This document shows positions 1 through 12,200 of a stretch of DNA of 64,000 nucleotides, in pieces; positions within the stretch are counted from its first letter, which is position 1; each line of letters begins with the position of its first letter. The notes beneath the pieces are model-generated. The model saw only the letters and a list, made by a program, of their open reading frames with translations. It was not told the DNA's origin and made no database searches. The stretch comes from Tomocerus qinae (Eukaryota > Arthropoda > Collembola > Entomobryomorpha > Tomoceridae), in the NCBI GenBank assembly GCA_020055645.1, contig CM034546.1, forward strand, positions 107,078,875 to 107,142,874. The letters run 5' to 3'. The position numbers were made by a program, and so were the translations under genes.

Positions 1-364
1 TGTCTAGACTCACATTAAATTAATACATAGAATATCAATGTTTAACCTCCGCATTGTCGTCACTTCGATTTACCAATGTTGCTAGGCCTGGGTTGTTGGG
101 CCCATTTTGTGAATAAGTTAACAAATCTAGTAACCTTAACTTATTAACTTTGTGAAGGTAAAACACTAGTGCAGGGCTGCCAACTTATAAAGTGACATTC
201 GTCATTCAAGTTAGCTCGTCCTGTCAATCTAGCCGAATGAAATCATGTCTCCTCCACTTTCACAATTTTCCTCCCCCTAGTCCCCCTCAACAAATTCCCT
301 TAGTATTCGCATTCCTTCCCTTTACATCAAACTTCTCAGCAAATTAACCCTGTTGTTCCATACC
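1..364. other. non-coding flank at the window edge
   Basis: I see no gene here. The stretch directly follows the stop codon of the minus-strand gene that ends at 365, so its upper part is expected to be that gene's 3' untranslated region. It contains a pyrimidine-rich segment around 245-330 and no recognisable repeat. Confidence 0.4.
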
Positions 365-3300
365 TTAGTCGAATTTGACATTTAAATGGCTCACCTTTTT
401 ATTAATTTTAATCTTCTTCGAAGATGGTCCCGGAGGTCGACCACGCTTTCTTTTTTTCATTTCTTGAATTGGGGGTTTGCTGACAGTTTCAACATTACTA
501 CGCTTTTCAGCTAACATTTCTTCTTCCTCCTCGTCTTCCTCATCAGCCTCATCATCTTCGTAGCCCTTTTCCACCCCGGTGTCATCGTTATCAGGCAACG
601 GTTGTGTATCGGTAAACGTCTCAAAATCGACATTAACATAATTAAGCTCATATTTCTTGAAGAATTTAGATACACCGGTATCGACCAACTCCTTACAAAG
701 TTGCTTCAAATCTTCTACTGACGTCCATGCGCAAATTGATTTGATTCTTGGAGAGCTAACCATGGAACGGAAATCTTCATACAAGTCTTCGTACAAACCT
801 AGAGTTTCCGCAGATTCCCAGAGCGTATGATCAAAAATATGCATTTTCCCATTTTCTTCTGGAAACAAACGATTGAACAATTTCATTTGCGGATGTAATG
901 AATGAGCAGTCAGCACGAGTTGAAACGACGTATATGGATATTCTTTAAATATTTCAGCCATTTCAGTAAACTTAGCAGATAAATGTTTGAGACAGTCTAA
1001 AATTTCTTCTGTGTTAATGTCATCTGCCATCATTTTTTCTTCAATGTGATTTATAGCTAACATCACAGCACAGACATAGATTTTGATAAATTTTAGGCGA
1101 GCAGCTTCTGGAGGCAATGACACCTGTAAGATACAAATAAACATTAAGAACTGAGTAGAAATTATTTTAAAACGTGAACTGTATAGGGTATTTATGAAAC
1201 TATTCAAGTGTTTTCCCAACTATTCAAGTATTTTCGAAAGTATTCTTGTGCTTTCGTAACTATTAAGTATTTTCGCCACTATTCAAGCATTTTCGCCACT
1301 ATTCAAGTATTTTCGCCACTATTCAAGTATTTTCGCCTCTATTCAAGCATTTTCGTTACTATTCAAGTATTTTCGCCTCTATTAAGTATTTTCACCATTA
1401 TTCAAGTATTTTCGAAAGAATTCGGATGTTTACTCAACTGAGTAACTACTTATATAACCTGCATAACTTACATCGACATTTTAGATTACAACCAAAATCG
1501 CTAAAAAACCTGACCCGTAGACATTAGGGGTACCCCCTGAATAGGGTGTGAAAATTGATAATTTTTGGCACGGCCGTGATGAAGGCAGGAATGCTGAATC
1601 GATTGGCGTTGGTCCCTCGTTGGACCCCCACGTCCCCCTTGAATTTTTTGGATGTCCATTCCTTTCTATAATCGATTTTCGACACACGCTCAGCGATTTT
1701 GGTTGTAATCGAAAATGTTGATGTAAGTTATGCAGATTATGTATAATAAGTAGCTACTCATCTAGTATTTTAGTATTTCTCAAAGTATTCGGGTGTTAAG
1801 TGTTAGTTACTTATAATTGCTATTAAAAATAAAATAAAGACTAACCTCGCTCCTTTTCACTACGTCGGCCAATAAATAAAGATACGATGTGCAACAGACT
1901 TCATTTTTACGACTTAAAATAGTGTCCACTAAGTCTTCTTCTAAACTACTTGCAGTTAGTTGAAGTACTAACTTTAAAAAACTTGCAAGGTCTACTAAGT
2001 CACATGTTGAGCGCTTCAAAATAATCCATAATGATGATTCCAGAAACTTAGATGCTATTTCTCCAACTACCTTCCATTCCCTGAGCTTAGGGTACAAACG
2101 TTTGTTCGATGCTTCTTTTGCTTCAGTATTGAGAGATATTAAGATTTCCTGGAGAAAATTCACATTCCAAGTTTCTGTGGCCTAAAAGCGAAGTAAAAAA
2201 TTACATTTATTTCTAATTTTTTTATTAATGTAGAAAAAAGTATTTTATTTTTCTGAATATTTGGAAAAGAACCGCATATTATTTTCTATACAATTGTAGG
2301 TAAATTTTAAATTATAATATAACAATTTGCTAGATAAAATTGAATCCCCTAATGTGTAAATACATTTACCACACTAACAATGATCATTTAAATAAAAAGC
2401 TAATTAGCTAAATGATAACCAATTAACGCATTAGCAAGTACGAAATAGAGCATACCTTGTATTTTTCGGGAAATTTGGACGCAATTAAAACGTAAAGTAA
2501 CCCATATTGAGCCAATTTTTCTCTTCCAAAAGGGAAACCCACAAGATTATTTTCAGAATAGGCTCTTCCATCAAGTAACCTTTCCAAGCCTTTGGTAACA
2601 AATGTTTCCAATATAAAGGCTACGGGATCGAATAACTTTTGAGACATGAGCACTTCCAATCGTTCTAGCAGAAGAACGTAACATTCGTCATTACACTCCA
2701 TACGCCATATGGAATTGATGTGGCCTAATATTAGTAAACGATTAAAATATTTAACTCATTAAGCTCCATGATGTGAGTTGTCTTTTAGTACCACTTTTTT
2801 ATATTTTATAATGGTAGTAATTACCCTTTCTTTCCACGAATGAAGATGGGATTGAAGTAAAGCTCATCCAGGGGGCGTCAATCAGTCCAGACAGAGATAG
2901 GCAAAACATTTGCCGGTCTACATTCTCAAATTTAAAACCGCACAACGTAATTGTATCTTTCAATTTAGCTTTTGTCCCTGGTAAAACTTCTTTTAGAAAC
3001 CTTCCTTGGAAAATTACTTTTGCGGTCATCCTAAAATGTAAAAAATTAATTATGCCAGTAATTAAGATTACTAAATAAATAATTCGATTTCTCATACACA
3101 AGTAAAAATTGTTAATATACATAATATGTATTAACTATCAGTACTATGTAGTTTATGTTCCTTATATCAAGCAAAGCATTTAGGGATTTGAGCTTGAGGG
3201 GAAAGGCCTGGATGAACAATTATCAAAAATTAAAAACTAAAATAATGCATAGTATATATTCACAAACTATACCTAAACAATAACTTTCCCCGTACAGGTA

Positions 3301-4454
3301 TTGAATTTTGGAAGGTTTAGGTTTACCAAGATTTCCATGTCTTATCAGCTAAGGCAGAGAGTGGTATTTATTTATTGTTTTATTATAAAGCAATAAAATA
3401 ATAGTTCACAGCTCCACAAACTCTTTCTGTTATTTTTCCTGTACCTTACCACAACAGCCCATTTAATTGAGAAGCAAATATTATTTCCACAATTGCGATT
3501 TCACTCACCGTAGCAGTGTTAAGAATGTTTCCTTCCTTTTCTGTATGTAATACGGATATGTGTCTTCAAATATTTCCCACCGCCTAATAATACTCCGTAT
3601 GGCACCTTCGACGTCAGATTTAAAGAAGTTAACTATATCTTCGTGACCTTGTGAAATCTAAAAAATAAAGTTAATCATATTATTATAACCTGGCAATTTT
3701 AAAACAAATTCAAATAATGAATAGAAACTATGAGTAATAAATTTTGTTTTTCTTACACGGTCATCTGAGTATATACTGTCCATTCTCACCAGCCTAATTT
3801 GAATCTCTCGATTTCCCAGTGGTCTATTGATAATAAAAATCATTATCATTTTTAGCTTTTAGTTACAAGTTAGTCCACCAAATGCCGACTCTTCATATTT
3901 TCTAAAGATTATGTCATTAATAAAAAGTTTTACTTGCCGATCTACAAAAACTTTGCTAATACCCCGGTGGTGGTAACTAATGTAATTATTGTACGCAACT
4001 GCAACATAAAGTAACATTAAAAATCAATATTAAAGCTTTTTGGTTAATCATAAATATGGGTATCCAGTATTTATCATACAAATTACAGATTAAAACCAAA
4101 ACCTGCAATTACATTTAGCTTTTTAAACATTAAAAAGGCCTCTCAACTTAACAGACACAGATGTAATGGGTTACATAGTCTATGTATGTCAAGCTGAGCC
4201 ACCACCACCAGGAAACAATTATGATTCGTCTACGTCTAGTTGGATGTAGCAAATTACATTATGGATTTGAAAATGGCAATTGAAAACTAGAATTGCTTGT
4301 TCTATTTCTATTGAACTGTAAAAATTGCGTATTAAAATGGAAATTCAACATTGAGCTATTTTTTTAAATCCCAGTCACCAGTATTCCAAATATCTCACCG
4401 ATAACTTCCGTTAAGCATTTTGGGTGTTGTGGGAATTTTAACAGCTGAAGCCAT
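365..4454 (-). CDS. unrecognised 613-residue helical protein with acidic stretch and AT-hook-like tail (7 exons)
   Basis: I do not recognise the family. Coding exons, read on the minus strand: 4454-4399, 3823-3757, 3657-3509, 3030-2825, 2724-2456, 2181-1846 and 1123-365. They total 1842 nt, every phase matches, all introns are GT-AG, and the start sits in a good context (AAAAGATGG, first residues MASAVKIP). The body, to about residue 520, looks mostly alpha-helical, with many Leu-rich amphipathic segments like a HEAT-type or other helical-repeat scaffold. Near the C terminus there is a run of about 20 Asp/Glu (around 570-585), then a basic block containing KRGRPPG, which resembles an AT-hook. 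There is no signal peptide or membrane segment. The acidic and AT-hook-like tail suggests a nuclear, chromatin-associated protein, but that is inference. The last intron (1124-1845) carries repeats described separately. The exon structure is well supported; the function is unknown. Confidence 0.82.
1198..1430. repeat. 20-bp minisatellite in an intron
   Basis: About eleven or twelve imperfect copies of a 20-bp unit (actattcaagtattttcgcc and variants with aagcatt, cctct or gttac). Two units have lost one or two bases. The array starts about 75 bp upstream (on the plus strand) of the last exon of the minus-strand gene. Further degenerate units (ctagtattttagtatttc, caaagtattcggg) appear beyond the neighbouring inverted-repeat element at 1760-1800, so that element may have been inserted into a longer array. 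Confidence 0.9.
1440..1759. mobile_element. MITE-like element with long terminal inverted repeats
   Basis: The left arm 1440-1502 and right arm 1692-1759 are inverted copies, about 63 and 68 nt long. They differ by a few substitutions and one 5-nt gap. They enclose about 190 bp of non-coding DNA that is GC-richer than its surroundings. The arms begin GAGTA(A/G)CTACTTA. The structure fits a non-autonomous DNA transposon (MITE) or foldback element; no transposase is present. I see no clear target-site duplication. It lies in the last intron of the minus-strand gene at 365-4454. Confidence 0.75.
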
Positions 4455-7400
4455 CTTTTACAACTTAGACACGGTAATCCGCCTTGGGTCGATCCACCTA
4501 CAACAAAATAATAAATAGTATTTGGCAACTTTTATTTCTTTTCATCTACGAACAACGAACTATCACTCTAGTCGGAGTCATAATATTATATAGTCAATGC
4601 TGAATCTGATGATGAGGAACGTAGAGGCGACAAAAGACTTTGAACATTTTTTGGCGACACTTTCCTGGAGTCAAAATATTTAGTGGCGAAATTTTTTCCG
4701 GCCTCTCCAAAATTTTCTCTAAACATTAAGTACAAAAAAGTGTCGCCACCAAAAACCTATTCCGGGAAATTATGTGGGGCTACAAAATTGTTCGTAATCT
4801 ATTGTCCGTTGACCATGCCCCACTTTCAACTTTCCCAGATCCAACATCCGTCCGACTGTATGTTACAGTTATTTTAATTTATAATAATAGTATAATCACT
4901 CACGATATACAAAGTTTAAAACAAGGAAGATTCAGTTTAGTTGAAGTGAAACATAACACATCAGTTACAATTACATACTGAACTCCTGGGCCATTGATCG
5001 ATTACTCCACGTCATGGCCAAATTTGACGAAATGGATTGCTTTTATCCAATATTGGAATTGAATGCCCTATCGCTGAACGTCAATCAATGTCATTTAGAC
5101 ATGAGTTTCCATCTTAGATGTCAGATCTTCCATATTTTAATGTTCAAGAAAGCGTCCATTCGATCCTTCATACTTTGGTGAACCTTGACAAAAAAATAAA
5201 ATTATTCTTAATTAATTCTTATATCTTATCGTCTTTTCTCATCTTCTATGGAATGTGTCTTCTACGCTAAGCTAAATTCAAAAATTACCTACAAGATAAT
5301 ACGACAACGCTGCAAATGATATGAAGTGGTATACTACTATACAAAATAATACTACTGAATAAAAGAATAATACGGATGTCAACTTCTGACTATAAAATTA
5401 ACAATCTATTCACTAACTACATTATCGACTATTATTAATTAACTCACCTATTAAAAGTTATTGTTAAATGTTGTTGGCTTTTGGTTTACAATGCATTTGT
5501 TGGTAGATAACAACAAGACGTTTTGTTAGTAAGATAAAAATACCAAGCAAACACACGACACAAATAATATACCTACACACAAGTCATAACAGCCGCTGAG
5601 ACAGTCAAGGAAAATGCAAAAATCTTAACGCTTTGCCGCTTCATTCACTTCGATAAACAATTTTTCAATGCATTCGGTATATGAACATGAACAAAGATTG
5701 GTTGTAAATGTTAGCATTTGAAGGAAAGAAAACGATAGTTTAGTAAGTAGTAGAGCTTGTAGATGTGCTTTTGGAGTCGTAGTATTTTTGGATGTCGTTT
5801 TCTATTATTCTTTAACTTCAAGTGACTCTTTTAGTGTAAAGTAAATAGAACTTGAACTACAGCCATATTATTTAGCTTTCAAATTTCCATGCTATTATAG
5901 GTATAGTCTAGTTTCCAATTTATGTGAGACGGTTAGCTCTTAGTTCCTAAGTTCCTATTTGTCTTGAGTGTTCAATTAAATCCATATAAATTAAAATTCA
6001 TAGATAACACCAACTTTTAGTATAGAACTGTGTATTTCATTTCATTGCAAGCCACGACTTCTACTGCTCGTTCTGGGTCTAATCTAATTGAATCCAATAA
6101 TAGTAGACAGCTAGTTATTTAATTGTCTTCCCGTGGTCTTCCCAAGTAATAATACATAAACGGAATACCTACATTTACATGACTATCTACCGATCGATCG
6201 GCGATCAAAAGCCAACGTAGCATCAACCACATTATACATGATTAATTATGTATGTATATACACTATACAATATTAAATTAAATTATATAAAAACGTGTTA
6301 ACCTTATTAAAAGTAAAACTTCTCATACCTCTTACAGATAACAAAAATGAAAATGTTCAAACTTCAAAACGCTTTTTTTAATTCGGTATTTTTTAAGTGA
6401 GTCACTACCAGTATATACCGGATCGAATTGTTATCTATATTGCATGTTTCTGTGTATGTAATAAAGCATAATAAAGTGTAAAGGAGTAAGCAATTATTTT
6501 GGTGCTATTTTTACTCAGCCCCTGTTTAGAAAGAAAACTTTATTGTGTAAGTACAGTATTATCTTCATAGTTAGAGAATCTTCGAAAAGAACAAATTTTT
6601 TACTTGCAGAATGCAGTTAATGTACACAACTAATAAATATTAATTGAAAAAGGTTATCAACTAAGCTAGCACATTTTGTTCGTACTGTTTATTTGTTTAG
6701 CCTTGATTGTGTTAGTAGCAATAGTTTGTAGGTGTATATTATACTTATAAACTTGGAAACATCATCCTTTGTTTATAAGCATCCATAAATGACAGAGATT
6801 CTTGTAAAGCATTAAAGAACTATCATAAGGGTGGTTTAATGATTCTGAGATCTAATTATTACTCATTATAGTAGTCACAATAACTGATTAGATATGTATT
6901 AAACATGATCTGTTACATACCTGTGTACTTTTAGTTGCGGTAGTCTATTATATAAACTACTATTTACGTTAAATTTAGTAATAGTTAGTATCAATATTAA
7001 AGTAGCAATTCCGAATAGATTACAGACACTAGCCAAACATTCTAGTAAATAAACAGCCTATATAGTAAAATGCTCATAAAATGTTATGTTCACACAATAA
7101 GAATTATATAACAATTAAATATCTCACCCTGAAGCAGGAAAATGTAAATCCCTATTCAATAACGGCTAGTCTGATATTATAAGTTGTGGAAACAAAGCGT
7201 AGGAGACTTGTAGTATGTTACATGAATACGTTATTATCCATGTGGATGACAAAAACTGCAGTTTTCCAGCGTTCCCAAGAAATTATGCACTCACGAGATA
7301 CAGCGTTCCCAAGAAATTACGCACCCAAGAGAGTCAGCGTTTCTACTTTTCCTTTCCGTAAAAATTTTTTACCTTTAATTACAGCTTAATGTTTTCCTTT

Positions 7401-7599
7401 ATTTCTTTGCTCAATAGTGCTGCTTGCTTAACACAAGGCAGCAAGATAGTCACGCAGTTATTATTCTTCTGACTCAAACCGCAGCGCAGACATCGTTCTA
7501 ATTTTTAGCAACGAAATTCTTCATTTCCAATGGACTCGGGTATAGTTTAGCAGTTTCTTGTGACAAAAATTTGTTTCAAAATATTACCCATACGATCAG
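4455..7599. other. AT-rich intergenic DNA
   Basis: No supported gene. The portion next to 4455 should hold the promoter and 5' untranslated region of the minus-strand gene starting at 4454. Short open frames here (for example 4683-4981) lack codon structure, splice support or recognisable motifs. Confidence 0.5.
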
Positions 7600-8035
7600 T
7601 GCGGTATTTGGAGGCATTTGACGGCATACCGTGACATGATTTCTGGTGACGTAACGGTGACGTCAATAATGCTTTCCAATGCTTTTACAGTCTAGAAATA
7701 GGCATTGCTGAAAATTGGTATAAACAAGTACGTCGCGTCATACTGCAATGTAACGAAGTGCAAGTACTGAAAAGCAGTACTTATTTATCGGTACATACAA
7801 GCACATTTCGACATACTATAGTGTAACGCAGTTCAAGCATTGGTAGGTACTCTAGGTAGGACTTAAAAATTGCGGTACATTTAAGCATATAGCGGTATAC
7901 CTCAATGTAACACAATGCAAGTATTGTAATGCAGTACTTAGTAATCGGTACATGTAAGTATATGACGGTATGCCCCAATGTAACCCAATGCCAGCATTTA
8001 AAAGTACATATCACCATCGGCTGTAAAATTATGCG
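7600..8035. repeat. degenerate tandem repeat, period about 78 bp
   Basis: A segment containing a (g)tgtaac-(a/g)cagt/aatgc-aag core followed by gcagtactta...tcggtacat recurs about every 75-80 bp, near 7747, 7822, 7902 and 7977. The copies are diverged. The upstream stretch 7600-7650 shares the cggtat / ggcataccg vocabulary. This looks like an old satellite or minisatellite cluster; no coding capacity is supported. Confidence 0.6.
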
Positions 8036-8406
8036 CAACTAGTCAAATGTTATTCCATTCAATCCAGTGAACTACTTACTCCTGGCCGCACAAAATCTTC
8101 TATAACCATTTTCATTTAGAGCACAAATGTAACCGATCAAAGTGACAGAATCTAAACATTTCAACAGCCTACATTTCATATCTATTTATAATGGTAAGTG
8201 CATTTAAAACAAAAATAATCATCTTAATAATATGTCCAAATTATCGTTTATGTGCATTAAAGAGATTGTTTTCTATTGATTTTTTCTAAATTTTGTTATT
8301 GTATAGAATGCCGTTTACCAATATTTACGTCATTATTATGTTTTAAGACTGTCTTCAAAGATTAAGGACTACTCAAACAAGACACCGAGTTTGCTATACG
8401 GCGGAG

Positions 8407-8450
8407 GTTCACGGACACACGACAAGCATGCTTGTCGTGTGTCCGTGAAC
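8407..8450. repeat. perfect 44-bp palindrome
   Basis: Bases 8407-8450 form an uninterrupted inverted repeat with 22-bp arms and no spacer. The left arm starts GTTCACGGACAC and the centre is GCATGC. Symmetry ends abruptly on both sides. It is not part of any gene I can model and lies between two tandem-repeat patches. It could form a cruciform, be the remnant of a foldback element, or be an assembly artefact. Confidence 0.95.
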
Positions 8451-8877
8451 TGTGAAATGTTCTTTTGTCTTCTGGTATGTAATCGCTAAAGATTTTTAAA
8501 ATTATTAACTTTCTAGATTTACTGGTTTGTTACTCTGTTAGTATTACCTTTAATGTGATAGACTTTCTATTATTCTAGTGACATGTAACGCAAAAGTTTG
8601 GAAGCTACGGATACATTTCTTCATGATTGGAAAGACTAGATAGATGACAAGCATGGATTCCGTAAATATAGTAAAATATTATCGTAAATGATGTTTTTAA
8701 TAAAATCATTTTTGTATTGTAGTAATAGTATCATTAATCATTTTCTTACTATACATTTTGATTCGATCATTTGGGAATGCAGAATGTAATGTGTTTGTTA
8801 TTGAATGGTAAAATAAATATAAAATCTATAAATTATCATTTGAAAGAGCATTTTGGTGTCATCCGTCTAAGGCATGA

Positions 8878-9040
8878 AAAGAAGCATTTAACGGTATACG
8901 TCGATGGCATTAGAGAAAGCACTTAACGGTATACGTCAATGGCATTAGAGAAAGCATTTAACGGTATACGTTGATGGCATTAGAGGAAGCATTTAACGGT
9001 ATACGTCGATGGCATTAAAGAAAGTATTTAGCGGCATATG
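8878..9040. repeat. 35-bp tandem repeat, about 4 copies
   Basis: The unit contains gcatttaacggtatacgtcg, then atggcattagagaaa, and repeats at a 35-bp period from about 8884 to 9030 with only a few substitutions per copy. The last copy decays into related sequence (gcggcatatgcacaaata) that continues to about 9150 with the inverted word gcacgtatgccgctg. The shared cggtatac core links it to the longer-period repeat at 7600-8035. Confidence 0.88.
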
Positions 9041-9230
9041 CACAAATACTCCACTTTGGGCATATGCACGCATACGTTCACCAGGTCATCCTGGCATGCC
9101 GCCACATGCCGAACAGTCCCATTTCCGGTATTTGCACGTATGCCGCTGCCAATAAGCACTTGAAAGTATTCGGTAGTACCGCAATATACTTTTCTGATCA
9201 TATGGGTATACAAAAGTTATAGTGCAAGTC

Positions 9231-12200
9231 AAGACGATTATAATATTATAATCAAAATAACTATACCGAAATATCGTGGACCTGGAATTCTGCCTTAGAA
9301 AATACCTTTTATCGTTTTATCACAGAGTCAAAATGCCCTCAGCCACGAAAAAAGCTTTATTGTAGGACTTTTCAATGTGTTGTACCATATTTATTTGACC
9401 ATGCATGTATGTAATCCTATTCTAAATGAAACTTGATTTACAGCCATTTTTAGAACTGCCTTTGAATTGTGATAAATTACAGTTTATCAGATACCGCAGA
9501 TTGTACCGAGGTTAAATACATACATTAGTGAATTTTCTTCCCGTCTCACTTGAATTGTTTAGTTAGTAAAAGTGCCTTGTAAATGCCAATACACATCGTG
9601 TATATAGCGAATATGTACATATTATAAAATCTTTTGTTTAATTTAATACTTTGTTTTGCTGCATTTTATGAGTTTTCTTTAGCTGTTAATTCCAATTAAA
9701 TGGGAAAGCTACAATAAATGTATACCTGCAGTGGACTGGAGCTATCTAAGCCAGATAACCAATGTATGTCGCAAAATATAAACATGTGGGCGTAGGAAAT
9801 AACGAATACATAGCATGTATTATTTAATGAGTATTTGTTTGTTTCTGCATTTACTTTGTATTTTGTATTGAGTTGATAAAATGTAAAAGTAGTAGCAGTT
9901 ATAGGTATTAGCAAACCAGTATGTAAATTGATGCAAACCTAATAATGTGGTGAAGTAACCCCCTTAAGTATTAAGTATTTAGATATAGGCATGTACCTTT
10001 GTTTGAAAGGTAAATAATAACATAACTTTAATCCAAATTATGCTCTAGTAGGCTGGCTGCAGTGAATGAATATTATCTATAATATTGATCCTTTGGTCTT
10101 ATTTTCAAACCGGACTTTGAATAGAATTGGCAAACAACAATCTATAGGTATGTAATCTGTTTCAATTATTCATATTATAATACTTTGAAAAAATTTCACA
10201 GTTTATATACATAGTAGATCTATTGTCAAAAGGTTAGTTTTGTTTACGAAATATTTATTTAGTGTAAGCTCTCTAGTGAACCACATTTACAAAATCAGTA
10301 GACGCTAATGAAAATTTTAAATTTTGATAACCTACTAAATAAATAAGTGTAATAAGTAATCGGACCACAGCTCGATTGTTTTTGGGCTGCGTAGTTACGT
10401 TCAAGCAATCAGGTTTACTTTAGATGTGACTGTGAACTTAATGTGTTACTGACCCTATTTAGTAGGTGATTAACAAAACCTTTTTTTTCAAAAACAACTT
10501 TCAAGACATTCTGAGACTCAATTCAGTGTCGGCATCAGGATTCCTTAGCAAACCCACATTTATTAGTCATAGCCCCCTAAAAGAAAAGACATCACTATCT
10601 CTTTCGTCTGTCAACATAAAAACTCAATTATGTGTACCTATACTATAGGGGCTAGTATTTAGCAACAAAAAAAAATCTTACTTGCTCATAAGAAAAATGT
10701 GGGGTTGGACGTAAGAATTCTGTACGTGTCTGTGCCATAATATTATTGTTTTGTTACATGACTAGTTTACTTACACGTTCATTGCTTTTCGTTATTCTCC
10801 TCACAGCATCTTTTGATACTGTTATAAACAATTTTTCCCTTTCGTTTTGCATGCATTTAGTAAAATATAGGAAGCTAGCAGAAAGGAACTACTAATGTTA
10901 AGATGTCCACATCCTTCCTTACTTCCTGTTTGTCACTGTATCAATTTGTTTGATAATTTCCACTTGATCAGCCTCGTTTGCCAATTTGTTGAGGCAACCG
11001 CATAATATTTAAATGAGTTGTGCAGCTGCTCCCACATACATCCATACATATATCTTGGGAGCAGACAAAGAAAGAAGAATAAAATTTTCCTGTAAGCCAT
11101 GTTTTGTTCCAAGAAACATGTACCTATATTATGGTAATATGAATTTTCCTCTATCTTTAGTAGGTGGTTCTCAGCATGTGTACTTAAAAATTATTTTTCA
11201 ATCTGCTCGAACTATTTCGTAACTTCAAGTCTCATAATCCATGTGATTTACATGGATTATGCTACATGACACCGTATAATTTGAATTAAAGGATCACAAT
11301 CAGCTATTGTGTTAACCGCCATGTTTTCATTTTCTGAATACGATTTTGAATCGATTATTACGACACAATTATAACAATTTGAAAATATGTTGATTTCAAT
11401 CAATTCAGTTTGTGTATTGGTTGAGCTATAGTTTGCTTAACAGATTAACTTGAACAGCCAATAAATCTCACATAGGGAACAGTGTTTCTCAGGATGGGTT
11501 TATGGAGGGTGTTTGCATGAAATATTTAACAAAAATTTATGCTGATTCATAAATTGAATTGCGTAATTAACACAAAGATATCTCTGATGGTGTGGTGTGA
11601 ATAAGTCTTAAACAAATAAGTCAAGATCATGAAAGGTTAACGATGAATGTTCATTGGCATTGTGAATCGTAGTCACCATCCTATTTGATTAACAATTAGT
11701 TATCCCATGTAACTGCAGTGAATAGTAGTGATAAAAATACATAAATAAGTAATAAAATATAAAAGACAGTAATATAATATAATGACAAAGAGATTTAGTG
11801 ACTTATAAATACATAAATGCAATTCACTAGCTGGTAAAATGCACATGTTTTTAGAAAAGTCAATAGTTATAACCGCTACATAATGATAATTGAGTCTTAT
11901 CTAGCGATCTATGAGGATAAAATAAATTTAATACTTTCCGTTTCACGTGTAACATGTACTAGTACAGGCGTGATGGATAGTGGAAATAATATTATGTAGT
12001 TCTGACAGGTAATTCATGCAAAATAACGTGTCTCCGAGTGCATGCATGAGAACGTTCTTATTCCTTACACATCACATGTGTTTATCTTTAAGGGACGGCA
12101 TTTATTTTATCATTGACTCACATTACTATTTGTATTTCACGTCATCAAACGATCTACTTTAACACTAAGACCACGTAGGTACATGAAGAAGTGAATAAAA

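Noticed and set aside
1208-1441. 77-codon open frame rich in Phe, Tyr and Ser.
   Set aside because: It is simply the 20-bp minisatellite translated; the period is not a multiple of three, and unit losses shift it.
1481-1687. 68-codon minus-strand open frame in the inverted-repeat element.
   Set aside because: It spans one arm and the centre of a non-coding element, resembles no transposase, and is too short.
3942-4006. A short segment on the minus strand with a good acceptor (gttgcag) and donor (CAA/gtaaaac), resembling an extra exon of the first gene.
   Set aside because: It is 65 nt long and, placed after the first exon, introduces a stop after four codons. Skipping it gives a perfect frame. 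It could be a poison exon, but nothing supports its use.
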